From assembly GCF_022539665.2 (NCBI RefSeq), contig NC_081336.1:1-64000 (forward strand): 64,000 nt of DNA, written 5' to 3'. Made by a program: the position numbers and the translations under genes. Below the pieces are notes generated by a model. It saw only the letters and a list, made by a program, of their open reading frames with translations, did no database searches and was not told where the DNA came from. Position 1 is the stretch's first letter. The number at the start of each line of letters is the position of its first letter. This DNA comes from Daphnia carinata (taxonomy: Eukaryota > Arthropoda > Branchiopoda > Diplostraca > Daphniidae). This document shows, piece by piece, positions 11,184 through 22,859 of this stretch.

Positions 11184-12491
11184 TTAGCAATAGGTCCACT
11201 CAGTCGTGGTATTTGCTGGGCAACATTTTCGTGGACATGGAATTTTCAGTATTCCTTTTGTATAAGTTGGCCTGCCGACAAAGAGGCCATCTTTCCTCTG
11301 CGTCGGATACGGCTTACTATGCGGGATTTTTACACAGCAATAGCTATCGTGAGCCATCTGCATGTTAAGCGCATCAAGTTTATCAATTACATTTGTCTCA
11401 GAGCTGAAATTCTCTAAACAGGTTTACCAGGCTAGTTGGTGCTATGGGCCAAAAGAGTCTTTTCAGTAATTTTTGGTCATAGTCACGTTCGTGCCGATGA
11501 TTTTCATGGAACATTTTCTGCGCTGCGTTGACAATTATCGAACGATTTCGGATCATTTTCACTCCCCAGATACCTGCAATTGTTCGAAATAGAGCGTCTT
11601 TGTGATTTCCCTTTGTAAAACAGCCTTGAATCGAAACGCAATTCACCTCAAGGAAGGGTGCACAGTGCCGAGGATGGTCTCGCATGATGTGAAAATCTCG
11701 GTCGCTTGCCAGCCATTCACGAACGGCGTCCTGTTCACGAGTTATTATCGCAGTGTCCGAGTCACGGGACATTAACATGTCCACCATCTCATCCAGTAAT
11801 GGCAGCTAATTGAAAATGTTATATTATTGAAGAACCCATCTGATTTTTTTTAAATCCAGAGTTTTTAAGCCGGCCTATCCGGTATCATTTTTTGTTTAAC
11901 TAAATGACTTACCCAGCGCCACGTCATGGCAAACAAATCAGCCAAATTGAGTTTCTTGATCACCTCAGTTGCATTGCATAAATCGATGTGGTCTGCGAAA
12001 TCTATGGTGTTCTCAAGTACTTTCCATCCTTCAGCATCGTCCTTCGTTAGATTGTGATAAATCCTCACCACCCAGCCTTTATTCATTCATTTTTGTTCAT
12101 ATTTTTTTTATTAGCCGATCTTTGTTCGCACATGATTAATCCTTTTTTTATTTGAATTTTCCTTACCTGGATAGGCCGTAGGGACGCTATAGAGTGTCTC
12201 GTTAAAGTATTTTAAATATTTGCTGGCAAAAACTGGCGCTGATAAGTTGCCATAAAGTGAATAGCCAATGACTTTTTGATGCGGACCTCTCCGATCAGCA
12301 TGGTGACCGCAAACTGATTGGAATGGCCCCGTATAGCCATCACGAAAAGGGTTGCCTCTTCGAAATTGATCATGCAAATCAACCGGAGGTAGTACGTGCA
12401 TACACAGAACTATCACGGCCAGCCCCAGAATGGCCAAGAAAACGGAACGTTGGGTAATACGGCGATTGAGGAGCCATTCCGAGCATCTCAT
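11184..12491 (-). CDS. DxD-containing glycosyltransferase-like type II membrane protein
   Basis: Exons 12491-12167, 12076-11913, 11805-11428 and 11357-11184 splice by GT-AG to 1041 nt (346 residues). The signal anchor covers about residues 17-34. YSLYGN and GWVVRIYHN start the lumenal domain. LPLLDEMVDMLMSRDSD holds a DxD at 178-180, followed by REWL, FHIMRDHP and GIWGVKM. The last exon has MAHDSYCC and ends just after TTTEW. I know this architecture from uncharacterised arthropod proteins and infer a Golgi nucleotide-sugar transferase; the donor is unknown. Exon 3 contains about 24 extra in-frame residues before GIWGVKM that look like a former intron (see findings). Confidence 0.75.
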
Positions 12492-12947
12492 GGTTTTACT
12501 CTCAGGTATAAACTTAGATGCAGAAAATATTAACCTCTACTCGTGCTCCCACTTAAACGTCAACTGACAATTTTCAATCACAATTTTGGCTGCCAGTTCC
12601 GCTCTGTAACTGTTTAATATGGACGGAAGGGGGGGATAGGGGCGGAGCAATTCAAACACCTTCGCACTCATTTTCGGTATACGAAGCATAGGGGATGCAA
12701 GTCTAGGCGGAAAACAGAACCCCATTCGATTAGGAAGCGTTGACAGTTTGTAATAAATGAACTAGGAATTCGATAGCTTGTGCAAGAGTAAACGATTTTG
12801 AGTTTCATCTACAACGAAATGTGGAAATGAAGAAAGGAAGCATAGCGCTAAAATGATGACGATTACAATCCAAAGACGTGTGCCACTATAATCGATCTGT
12901 ATTGCTAATGCGCGGTTGTTGCAGGGCATTCCTTGCCGGCCTGGGAT
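12492..12947. other. intergenic, no gene seen
   Basis: It lies between two minus-strand genes. A 62-codon minus-strand open frame (12725-12537) has no recognisable features. Confidence 0.5.
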
Positions 12948-14374
12948 CTAAGGTTGTGACCGGGCAAAGTAAAATTCTATCTCTTTCGTCGGATCGGCAG
13001 TTTGATTGGCACCATCAAGGCCCTCGATAACGCATGGCGTTACGTTCTTATAAAACTCTGCGCATGCCCAATGTGACTTGTTTGAATGCTCAACCGAATC
13101 CGTTAGCCAAGTAATGGAGTCGTGAACGTAACAAGGCTCTGGAAGTTGATCGGCATATCCGGCTAAAAATCTTCATGTGAATGGTGCCGCAAACAAAAAT
13201 GGACAAAAGATGTTACTAGACAGAAATGAAATATCTTCTTAAACATGTATATTGTACCTGTCTGAGACACGGACTGCAATCCCGGCTTTGCTCGTGCATA
13301 GCCCGATGAGATACGCATCGTCAAACAGGAAATAGGGCGTCGTTTGACAAGCTGCCAATAAAGGCTCCATCGCACTGCCTGCCATCAAAATAGCAGCTCC
13401 CATTGAATAGATGGGATACTTCGACCACGGCCAAACTTCCAGGCTGATTTCAAACTTCCCGTCTATAGAAAAACAAAACATTTTGAAACAAATGGTATAA
13501 TAGAGACTGGCGGCGTCTTACCTCTTCGCACTATGCTGTCCGACGCCGTTCCATAAACACTTGGCTCAGCTGGATCGAGATTTTTCATGACAGTTGCTAA
13601 ATTTCTTGTGTTGATATAAACGTCATCGTCCACTTTCAGAAAGAAATCAATTTTGGAACAGTGATGGTTGATCCAATTCAAAAGACCCACTACTTTCAAC
13701 GTTTGATTGTAGTAGACATCGACCATGTCCATTTGAAGGATGTCACCGTACGTTGAGCTCTCCGACTCGATCTTGTGTTGCGTGTCCCGGTCATCTGTCC
13801 GCCCAATGACGAAACCAAAGCCAGCAAGATTCACTGATAAGCCTGAATCAATTTGCAATTGACGTAGCCAAGTCTGTCGGATAATGTCCCGTTTTTCGAA
13901 ATAATTCGGTGCGGAAATCACGGCCACAAAAAGCCTGCGAAGACCGTGAACATTGTCCGTTCGACAAGGCCGAATTTCGATGGGATAATTAAATGATCTG
14001 ACATCGTTAAATACAGGCCCGAAATCAGGTCGTATTGGTTCAACGTCACGTAACGGTTTCAACTGCAATCGAGTCACGACGTACTGCGTGTAGTTGTCTA
14101 CTCCGGGATAAGCAGTTTCACGCAATTGGCTGGCCAGGTATTGGAAGAATTCACGACCGACGATCACAGTGTTCTCGTTGGACGTCCATTTCTGTTGGCT
14201 CTTCGCTAAAGCTTCTTTGAAATGGTCTATCGACTGGGCGTGGCTATTACTGCGGACAAGGATGTCACAAAATCCTTGAGCGACGTCCCTTTTGTAAACG
14301 GCTATGGTGATGTAACTGACGACGATGCAACAAAATAGAATGAACCCTTTACGAAACTGTATGGCAGTACTCAT
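12948..14374 (-). CDS. beta-1,3-galactosyltransferase-like protein (GT31)
   Basis: GT31 enzymes add galactose or GlcNAc in beta-1,3 linkage in the Golgi. Exons 14374-13522, 13462-13258 and 13170-12948 join to 1281 nt, 426 residues, without a stop. The signal anchor is near residues 11-27. KRDIIRQTWL is the first GT31 motif (161-170). DFFLKVDDDVYIN carries the DDD metal site (249-251). YPIYSMGAAILM corresponds to the YP..G motif, and FDDAYLIGLC stands where EDVYVG-type motifs occur. The last exon starts at an AAG acceptor (13171-13172), since the nearer TAG at 13164 would break the frame. The C-terminal DSITWLTD and CYVHD segments are in frame. The gene looks intact. Confidence 0.88.
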
Positions 14375-14555
14375 GTCGTTGGACGAGTTAAATCTGAACT
14401 GAATCTTCTAATTTCCTGCTGGAGTGGGTTTGTTCCACCAACATTTCACGGGTGATACCTGGAATGGTTTGAGCTATACTTGTTTCATCGTGTGACATAT
14501 TACACTACCTGCAATTTGTTTCTAACTGAGAGCCAATAAGATGGTGACTTGAGCT

Positions 14556-14562
14556 TATAAAA
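14556..14562 (+). promoter_or_regulatory. TATA box for FkbM-like gene
   Basis: TATAAAA lies about 75 bp upstream of the first in-frame ATG at 14631, with TCAACT near 14578-14583 as a possible initiator. The position is reasonable, but no transcript evidence is available. Confidence 0.4.
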
Positions 14563-14630
14563 TAGATGGATGGACGCTCAACTGGAACGGACTTTGTTCC
14601 GCCATCACCGAGCAGCCCCGCCTTTTCTTG

Positions 14631-15978
14631 ATGCCTACCTCGATTCAGGATAAAGTGCTAGGCCAGATCGTGTTGATTGCGAAACGACGAGTGAATACCA
14701 TGAGACCGGGTTGTTACATTTCTCTGTTCCGTTGCAAACTGCAGTTATTGAGTGCCTGTTTCATCGTGCTGTCAATTAGTCTTTTACTGATTTATCAAAG
14801 AACAAACGTCAATGATAATCAACCGTTGATTTCAGCTAAGCGTGATGACATAACGGCCGGTGTCATCGACAGCAATCGTAAATTCAACTTGATGGATGAA
14901 ACTTCTGGATTCTTCGAACGGCTATTCAGCAACAAGGAGTGCACGTTAGGTAACAAATCATATTGTGGAACGGTGTTTCTTTTCAACGTTGTTTTTTTTT
15001 TGATGGATCGTGAGCAGATTACATGAACGGCAATAAACTGCCGCAAGATCATCCGTGCGTCATCGAGACTATTAAACGCCATTATTTGAATAAACCATCG
15101 CCACCAGAAGTTCCTCTGCAACTCGATTCTAACGATGATAAAGATCGATCTCCAGGACAGACAGGTGTCATATTCAGGCTCTTGAAAAATCAGGTTTGAA
15201 ATTAGAACACATTTTTTTTAGCGTATTTTAAACTACTGTTTGGATTGGTGATGATAGACGAATGGATTTTTTGTGGAATGCGGAGCTCTAACTGGCGATG
15301 CGATGTCCAACACCATCGATTTAGAGAGGAAATTCAATTGGGGTGGAATTCTAATCGAAGCTAATCCTGAAGCTTTTAAAAAGCTATTGTCTCGTAACCG
15401 CAAGTCGTGGACACTTCCCATCTGCCTTAGCCTGGAACCTTTTCCTACTCAAGTATGACGCATTTTGTTCTAGATGTATTTCCATGTGGGTGTACCAATC
15501 ACGATGTTTCTTATTATTCCAGGTGATTTTCCAACCTAAAAGTGTCGATCCTGGCCACAGCCACATCGAAGGAGCGGCTAAAACGTTACAAAAACCTGGA
15601 ATACCTGGCATCGATCCTGATTCACTGACTATTCAATGTTTCCCGTTGTACTCTGTTCTACTAGCAGTTGGACGAACAGCAATCGATTTTTTCAGTCTCG
15701 ACGTCGAAGGTCACGAACTCAAAATTCTTGAGACCATTCCCTGGCATAAAGTCAACATCAAAGTATATTTCAATCATTTCTTAAGAAACAATTAAATACC
15801 TGTTAATTTCACTTTTGTTTCACGATGAAAGACGCTGACAGTGGAGTGGAACAACATACCGGAAGGAGAGGAAGTCCTGTCCCGTTTTATGGAAGTCAAT
15901 GGATACATCAGCATCGGTGCATTTGATTTCCAATGGACACGAGATGTTATTTTCATTAAAGATTTGATTAATGCGTAA
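14631..15978 (+). CDS. FkbM-family methyltransferase-like membrane protein, intact paralogue
   Basis: Exons 14631-14949, 15018-15193, 15258-15452, 15523-15762 and 15832-15978 give 1077 nt, 358 residues. Intron positions and phases equal those of the gene at 4036-5361. A second ATG at 14700 (M24) may be the true start because it places the signal anchor (38-56) like the paralogue's. FFVECGAL (from about 169) and TIDLERKFNW form the SAM-binding start, with LIEANPEAF and DFFSLDVEGHELKIL (285-299) after it. FkbM proteins methylate hydroxyls of sugars or natural products; in arthropods the substrates are unknown. A lumenal glycan O-methyltransferase is my inference, supported by the neighbouring glycosyltransferases. 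Confidence 0.85.
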
Positions 15979-16776
15979 ATTTGACTGTTATCCGATCTGA
16001 AATTAAACAACAACAAAAATGAATGGAGAGCAAGTGATGGACCTGTGCGCTTTGAAAGGAAACGGAGCTGATGCGTAAAGCGCGAAGCAACGAAGCACGA
16101 CACCAAAGGGCTGTGAAGCTTTTCATTAGAAAAGTACTAAAAGTTACAATGAACGCGCATTTATGCATAAACCAAAGGAGCTTAAGTTGCCCAAGTAGAA
16201 AAAACTGTGCTGCTCGACTGACTTAAAAAAAGATCCTTAAATAAGAATAAAAGAACAATTTCAGTATTAAAAAAGCTATAGCCTATTCAAATGAATAGTA
16301 TTCAAGGACATTTCAATATCATTTCATGCGTCTCTCCATAATAGCAAACTCTGTTTTATTTTACGTAAAGGTGTTTAGTTGGGATAGCCATTAGACATAC
16401 CTGACGCGAAAAATGAAACTGGAAAGTACTTGGTTTTCGTTTTTTCCTCCAGACAGTGAAGTAAACACAATGCACTGTGTCTGGTGATCCTTTCACAACT
16501 GTGTCTACCTGGGTTAAAATCCGCCTACTGCCATTTCACCGTTGCCACCTGATGGTATTTGGTATGGTATTTTCTTTCGATGGCAGAGCGATGCCGGCTT
16601 GAATGTCACCCTTTTTATTTTCATTCGCACTTTGTTTATGCGATAGCGAGCAAAGATGGTAATGTACGTGCTTAACTCACGCTAAACTTGTAAAAAAAAA
16701 AATTTATTTGTTTTAAACGGCGATTTGTAACGGAACTATTGTTGTGCCAAGGCGCTTTGAATTTCTATCTGCGAAT
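15979..16776. other. intergenic, no gene seen
   Basis: It includes the 3' UTR of the FkbM-like gene (AATAAAAG near 16244). Short open frames here have no recognisable content. Confidence 0.5.
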
Positions 16777-17290
16777 GCAAATGAGGTTAATGTCCCTGGC
16801 GAGATTTCAGTAGTGATCTTGTCTGGGTTCTAAAAACAAGTCGTCCTTTTCTTTTTTTCCCGGAGGGATGGGAATAGGAAAATTAGTGAATTATAACCGC
16901 TGTAATTATTTAAATTTCAACGCCCATTCCAAAAAGAAAAAGAACAAATACCCAACTGTGGGGATGGGTAAGACGATCAATAACTTTTGAAAAGGTTTCT
17001 CCTTTTGTCGTAATTCGTACCCTTCCCCTACAAAATCTAAATTTTCGAGGGGAAACAAAATGCAAATGAAACCTGCATCTCCGGCGAGATTTCAGTAGTG
17101 AAAAACTTGTCCGAACTCGCCTTTTTTGCGATGGGGTAGGAATAGAAAAATGTAACCATAGCAACTTCCATTATTTAAATTTTGACGCTTACGAAAAAAC
17201 ACGGCGCAACTATGGGGAGGGGTGAGTAAATCAACTACTTGGATTTTTCTCTTTTTGTCGCGAATCGTGCCCATCCCTAAGAAAAGAAAA
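16777..17290. repeat. diverged tandem duplication, two units of about 0.28 kb
   Basis: The segment GCGAGATTTCAGTAGTG occurs at about 16799 and again at about 17084, and similar sequence follows both (ATTATTTAAATTT, GGGGATGGGTAAG versus GGGGAGGGGTGAG, CTTTTTGTCG). The second unit is somewhat shorter. No coding potential is conserved between the two units. Confidence 0.65.
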
Positions 17291-17564
17291 AAAAAGTTAG
17301 CGCTAGAATTTAGCGCTACTCCTCGCAATAGTGCCGGTATGATTTCTTTCTCAGAAGACGTAAGAAAATTGCTTCCATAATTAAGAAAATTTGTTTTTAA
17401 GCGTGTAAAAAGATTCAGTAATTACGTTTGTTTCGTGATTCGCCTGACATCCATTTTTGTGAGCTTAGCAGATTATCAATCGTATTTTATTTTCTTTGAA
17501 ATTGACTTTATGTCAGGGCAATTAAGTATGCGCCCTGCTTCTTGACCACTTAATCCTCTTATGC

Positions 17565-17875
17565 AATGTCGAGTACCATGAATTTAGAGAGAAAATTCAA
17601 CTGAAGGGAACTATGCTATGCATGCTATCGCAAATCACGGACACTTCTCATTTGTCTAACCCTGGAACTTTTTCCCACTCATGAAAAACATTTCGTCTGA
17701 TGGGTATTTCCAAGGTGATATCGATTTAGTGATAATCTTCTCATTCTTCAATGTGACAATTCATTCTGTTCTATTGGACGAACTGCAATTGGTTTTCTTC
17801 AGTATTGACGTCGAGGGTCATGAACTCAAAATCCTGGAAATCATTTCCTCTCATAAACTGAACATCACAGTAAAT
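17565..17875 (+). pseudogene. FkbM-like remnant
   Basis: Two pieces of an FkbM gene survive. The first, 17565-17690, reads MNLERKFN, then a stop, then SRKS and LICLTLELFPTH. The second, 17740-17875, reads SVLLDEL and FFSIDVEGHELKILEI. Both align with exons 3 and 4 of the intact gene 2 kb upstream, but the segment between motif I and LIEAN is deleted and stops interrupt the frame. Exons 1, 2 and 5 are absent. It is a degraded duplicate. Confidence 0.7.
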
Positions 17876-17889
17876 AGTATACGTGAAAT

Positions 17890-19000
17890 CGGCGATAGCC
17901 TAATTATTAAACAGAATTTATTTTTTTTACGGGAGAACGTGAGAACGAAATTAAATGTGGGGAAAATGGGTCTAGCGAATGTACACCAAAGCCAAAAGCG
18001 TACGCTAAAGTATCGCAAGGCTATCGACATTTTGCGATAAAATGTAAAAGCCTCAGCCCGCGGAAACAGAGAATTCTATATAGCATTGCAATTGTCCTGA
18101 TACAACTCCAGAATTCATTATCCGGTTGATATGTTAACGTCGAGAGGTTCGAACAATTACACCATAGCTCGCGAGGCGGATAGAGCACACATTAGTCGCC
18201 TTAAAAAACGTAATACGCACTCGAGCTAAATACGACAGACTTACGTCAATTGCAACAGGAAAACAAAAATAGCCATACAACTTTTTATTTTTAATTTTCT
18301 TTTTTGAAATTGGCCTTAGTTGAGGATATGGTGGACACATTTGTATCAAGGGATTCGGACGGCCACGTAATACCTAAGGAGCCAGCAGATTCCCAGTTCT
18401 GCCAGCACATTGCAGCAATCAGACATATGTTTATTACCTCTAGCTACTGAGTTTGCTTCTTTATTGCAAAGTAGACGGTTAGGAAAATCCCGAGAAAACC
18501 CCCCGAGCTGAGAATATCGACATTCTTTCACGTGCCATTTTAGCACCTGTGTAAACCATAACTGTATACATTACTATTTTTCATTTTTGTTTCGATCACG
18601 ACGCATAAGCTATAAGTAAAAAGTGGTGAATGAATTGCTAATAATCATTTTAAACATGGGCATCGGGTATCGGACGCCCTCCCCGGTTTACCTTTTTGTA
18701 ACGATTCATCTATAAACGTTACCTGTAAAAGCCTGTGAGCTTGGTGACATTATTCTGATCATTCTGAGCGGAAATCCTGTCAGAAGAGCACACATACAGT
18801 ATATCATGACAAATATTGGTATTCCCTAACGTCTGGTGCCAACTATAAAATTGATTCATTTTCTAAGCTAAAATGGGGCTTAGCATCACTTTTTCTAATT
18901 GCCAGCAAACCATGTGATTCCAACTATGAGTGGCTAATATGGGCAAAGTAGAGCTCATTTATTTCGCTTTAAGTTCTGCTTCCTCATTACTTCTTATGTC
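17890..19000. other. intergenic, no gene seen
   Basis: The stretch is AT-rich, with short open frames only. It ends just outside the left edge of the large inverted repeat. Confidence 0.5.
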
Positions 19001-19002
19001 TT

Positions 19003-19891
19003 TTAAGGCAGGGCGGCGGGATCCAAGGCAATCCAAACCAGCGGTTGATTTTTTTCACTCAGGAATCCCCATTCACCTTGAGATCTATTGACAACATGGC
19101 CTCTTTTAACAACTACTTCAGTTGGACTATGACGTACTTGAAGCATTCCGATATCAATCATCACTGCCAACGTCTCCGGCGTGCATTTTAAGGCATCGAT
19201 GAACGAATGCGGAGGAGCGATCTGAGTATAATTGGCTCCACCGTATACGATCGGTACAATGTTACGTTTCATAATCTCAAAAAACTTTTCCGTGACATAA
19301 TCGTCGCACATCGAATTTTCAAAAGACAAATAAAATTTGTATTTGAGTAGAAATAGTATTTGAGTAAATAGGACTGACGTTGAGTAAAAACATCGAGGCT
19401 GGCGACTCTTGCTTCATAAAGATGAAACGTTGGTGTGGTCGTCTTTTAAAGTAAGGTAATTCAGTTAACCAGATGACGTGCATGTTCATGATGATGGCGT
19501 CGTAATCTTTTAGTGGCAAAGCTGATTCGTTGTGGAATATGCCATATTGGGAAACGTCGCATCCATGTCGAACAAACGGCTCGTGACCTGAACGGAAAAC
19601 GGCTGTTTCGATTCGTTCTGGACTGTTCCCTATCAAAATAGATTTTAAATGATTGCGTTTGCTGGTTGTCAATGCCTTGTCGAGTTCCTGATCCGTAGCT
19701 AGGGTCTCTACAGAAATGTTTTCTTCCCTTTCAAGCCCTTCACTGAGACGTCCTGTATTACCTGCATAGTATCTTGTTTTTGAAATGGTAACAACGATAA
19801 ATATTCCTACGGCCGGGGAGGGAATGTTTCGAATAATTGCCCTGTACACTCCGTTTAAAGACAGGGCTACATCCATTTCATGGTGTAGCAT
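19003..19891 (-). pseudogene. internally deleted GT10 fucosyltransferase-like gene, left copy
   Basis: The N-terminal part (19891-19385) has a hydrophobic segment (VGIFIVVTI), then HEPFVRHGCDVSQYG, LPLKDYDAIIMNMH and RPHQRFIFMKQESPAS, the GT10 N-domain. The C-terminal part (19329-19003) resumes at LSFENSMCDDYVTEKFFEIM and APPHSFIDAL. The roughly 90 residues between them in GT10 enzymes, including the region equivalent to WFVSNC, are absent: only about 65 bases separate the two pieces and no acceptor AG precedes the second. The tail crosses the edge of the inverted repeat at 19028, so its last residues differ from the right copy. I infer it cannot make a functional transferase. Confidence 0.7.
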
Positions 19892-19899
19892 TTAATGAA

Positions 19900-21046
19900 T
19901 TCGTACATGGCTAGATGTTGTGCTGACTACTGTTATGTCTACGGTATACGTTCAATGTATGCTCATGTATTGTTGTGCGCCCAATACACAATTGGTAGCA
20001 TATTGTGCGCACAACATTACAAGGGAGCGACATAGAAAAAACTTAAAATAGTCACCGGTAAAGGACCTAGACGACTGATACTTATATACACGGTGCGACA
20101 GCTTTAGAGCCAGCAAGAGTGTAGGCCTTAGCGTTCACAGTCGTGGCCGGTAAAATGAGAATCCTATTGGTTCCTCACCAAATTTCATATTTACTTTCTG
20201 TTTACACATCACTTCTGTGTTCTGCTGCTTTAAAAAAATAAAAGGTGGGTATTTTCCGTTCTGCAAGTCAGGGGTATTTGTATATACTTGTCGAGTGGAT
20301 GTCGACAGCTATCTTTATGGCTTTTTGCCACCTGCAGTCATATTTTGAAACATGATTGTTTCATCGTAAGTTCTGCAAGCTCATCTTGATTCTTCGCTTG
20401 AGTCAACAGCACTAAACCAGGAAAAGCAAGTTATGTTTTGTCACCTGTTTAATGTTCACAAACGTTACTGTACTACGTAATAGAACAGCAGCCGCCATCT
20501 GAATTGCCGAGAATAATGATGGCCCTTGACCACTAGTCGTGAATATAGTAAAGTGGCCCCACCACAAGAAAAATCCAGGCTACAGCAAATAATACGAAAA
20601 TAAGCAACTGAAGTGGCATTCGACAACCCCACGATAAAGGTTTGGTTGTCCTTGAATTCAACCGGATAACTGATTGCCAACAAACCAAGGGCTTCTCTCC
20701 TTTTCTGTGAAAGATGACTCAGACTCATGCCACTGTCATAAAAGGCAGAAGAGTTATTGCGTTGGCTGAAAAACAGTTATTGCGCAATAGATGCTTTCGT
20801 AACCAAAACCGTTGGCTTCAAAATTATTCGACAGACAGATACTGATATGAACAGAGACTAAAAAACATTATTTTCGATTGCCTTTTCCGATTGCATGATC
20901 AGACAAGTTGCAACGTGTCGGGTCGGTGAAAGTAAATTTTCTTCTTTTGGGGAATCCAATCTACCGTATACAAGGGTCAATGTAGTGTCGAAAATCAAAG
21001 GCTTGGATTTGCGTGTGGTATTAAATGTACTTTATAAGACATTCAG
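19900..21046. other. left arm, no recognised gene
   Basis: A minus-strand open frame (20728-20465) has no known motif. In another frame, 20619-20533 encodes a 28-residue hydrophobic segment beginning MPLQLLIFVLFAVAW, like a signal anchor, but no gene body follows. The same sequence is mirrored at 29474-29737. Confidence 0.45.
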
Positions 21047-21336
21047 TTAAAACAATTCGATTACAACAAATGAAACAAAGGCGGTATTATATACCAAGAG
21101 TCTAGGTGTCGCTAATTGTAAAAGAAGTGTGCAACGCATCCTCTTCGGATCGACAGGATGATGAGGATCGCTGAAATGAATGACGTTCAATAAACGTCTG
21201 AATTCGGTCTCAGTGTCTTCTAGAAGCAACCTTTCATAAAAGAAAACAGTGCCGTTTTGAATGTTTCCAATTCAACCGACTGCGTGATCGGCCCAACATC
21301 CTCCATGTAATCGACGTAGTTATCTGCTGCTGTCAT
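21047..21336 (-). pseudogene. sulfotransferase-like C-terminal fragment, left copy
   Basis: In one frame the minus strand reads VFFYERLLLEDTETEFRRLL, then NVIHFSDPHHPVDPKRMRC. This resembles the C-terminal part of Golgi sulfotransferases (V.F/RYE.L..D...E.RR.L), including the 3'-phosphate-binding RR/C region. An upstream piece, DNYVDYMEDVGPITQS, lies in a different frame, so a frameshift or lost exon separates them. No N-terminal P-loop is visible. I call it a fragment; family assignment is moderate. Confidence 0.42.
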
Positions 21337-21342
21337 GATCCT

Positions 21343-22402
21343 TGATGAATATTGTGCATTCACAATCTAGATCCGCAAAATTACCATGATATTGTGTTGT
21401 ATAAACAAAAATCTTGAAGTTTCCTAGACACAGATCACGATCGAAGTTAAGAACAACGATGATCAGCCAATTTCATAAGTGCTTGGTGAACCCGAGGACC
21501 GCAGGACTGGACTCAAAAAAAAAAAAGAAAAATGAAAAGAGAGAGGGAACGGAGCATCGGAAAAGGCTGCTGACACTTCAGTCTAATTGTTAAAAATGAA
21601 GCCTTGTCACATTCCAGAGGAACAGCTTGAATAAACACGCTGCGTTGTGCGTTTCTCCTCTGTCATTCGTCGTCTTCGATTGTGAGCTTGTCAAACGTTT
21701 TGGAGAGCTAGACGTTAGGCATGACATCTAGCACCATTCAAATCCCAATAGTTAGCAACACTATTTGTTTTCTGGTACTTTTTGCATGCTAGCGAAGCCC
21801 ATACTAGTCTGTTACAAAGCAATAGGAAACTTTTATCCCCACCCAAAACAGTAAAACGCAGGCTGCACATACCATGTGGATAAAGAGAATACACCACTTT
21901 AAAAAATACGTGTTTGCCTGAAAATTCTAAAATATTCAACTAGCAATGTCAAATTTCCGCTGTAAACATATAAAATAATTTTGGGGGCAGCCGGAAGTGA
22001 TAGGTCACAAAGTATGGGTTTGAACGTCCTTGTCTCTTACTTTCACTGCGTCGGTCAAGCCGTTGCTTGAAGGAAGCGCCCAAGAGTTTAAGCTGTCACT
22101 CCTTTGTGGTTGCCAACAGCTTCGCATCTGCCAATCGTGATAGTTCCTCAGCGTGCATCTCTAAATTGCGCCCGAATATCAAACGAAAGACATAAACCTC
22201 GAAATTTTTAAGTAGAAGTACTATTTCTAAATTTCTACATTCAACACTGATGTACTGTTGAGTATCTACAGGATAGTGGCATTAATCTAAAAGACAAAAC
22301 AGAATAAAATCATGATGTGATTGAGTTTTAAACCATTCTTATACCTGTTTGCATTGCTTAAGTTGTTGCCATTGCCCTATTTCCTGAGTTCTGATCTCAC
22401 TC
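21343..22402. other. left arm, no recognised gene
   Basis: It contains a 12-A run near 21515, at which the arms start to differ in register by one base, and a 74-codon minus-strand open frame (21939-21715) without recognisable features. Confidence 0.45.
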
Positions 22403-22633
22403 TTGAGTTCTGGCATTATTCAAACTGGCAAGCTGTCGAGGATTCGACAACTAGCTCTCGAAATCCATCTTCCAGATTATCCGGTTGAAGACTTCCGCAA
22501 GCTAATAAGACTCAACAGGTCTCTTGAATCAATGGGCATGGTCCAGTTTGGTTCCAAATACAATCCGTGGTATTCAGCAAATTTTAAGCACCTTCAACTA
22601 TGGAGGCAACCTGCAGGTTACGAGATTGCATAG
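22403..22633 (+). pseudogene. METTL24-like methyltransferase C-terminal fragment, left copy
   Basis: The frame reads LSSGII, RQLALEIHLPDY, SLESMGMVQFGSKYNPW and GYEIA then a stop. This is the C-terminal pattern of invertebrate METTL24-like proteins (VRQL..E.H...LE..GF..F.S..NPW...GYEIAWYN). The stop is TAG exactly where the conserved Trp codon TGG belongs, and the following codons still read YNSKLL. No upstream exons are seen within the arm. I infer a truncated, probably dead fragment. Confidence 0.5.
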
Positions 22634-22859
22634 TACAACAGCAAACTCTTGCACCCTGATTTTTAGCCACAGCAGTTAACTGTTTTCCTATATATCTGTT
22701 TACCGAACACGCTGCGTAAATAACCGTAGGTTTGTATCTAAGTAGACGAATCATTCAAGGGCCTCCGTTTCCGGACTTTCTCGTCATTCTTCTGACATCG
22801 CCAAGTAAAACCCCAGCAAGGTTGGGTCGCTAAATGTATTGCGTGACTTGGTCCACGTG

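Noticed and set aside
13155-13166. TAG acceptor for the last galactosyltransferase exon (TTTTTAG at 13170-13164)
   Set aside because: It shifts the frame; the AAG acceptor a few bases upstream keeps the conserved C-terminus in frame.
14035-14220. Plus-strand open frame within the beta-1,3-galactosyltransferase-like exon
   Set aside because: Antisense shadow of a clear coding exon.
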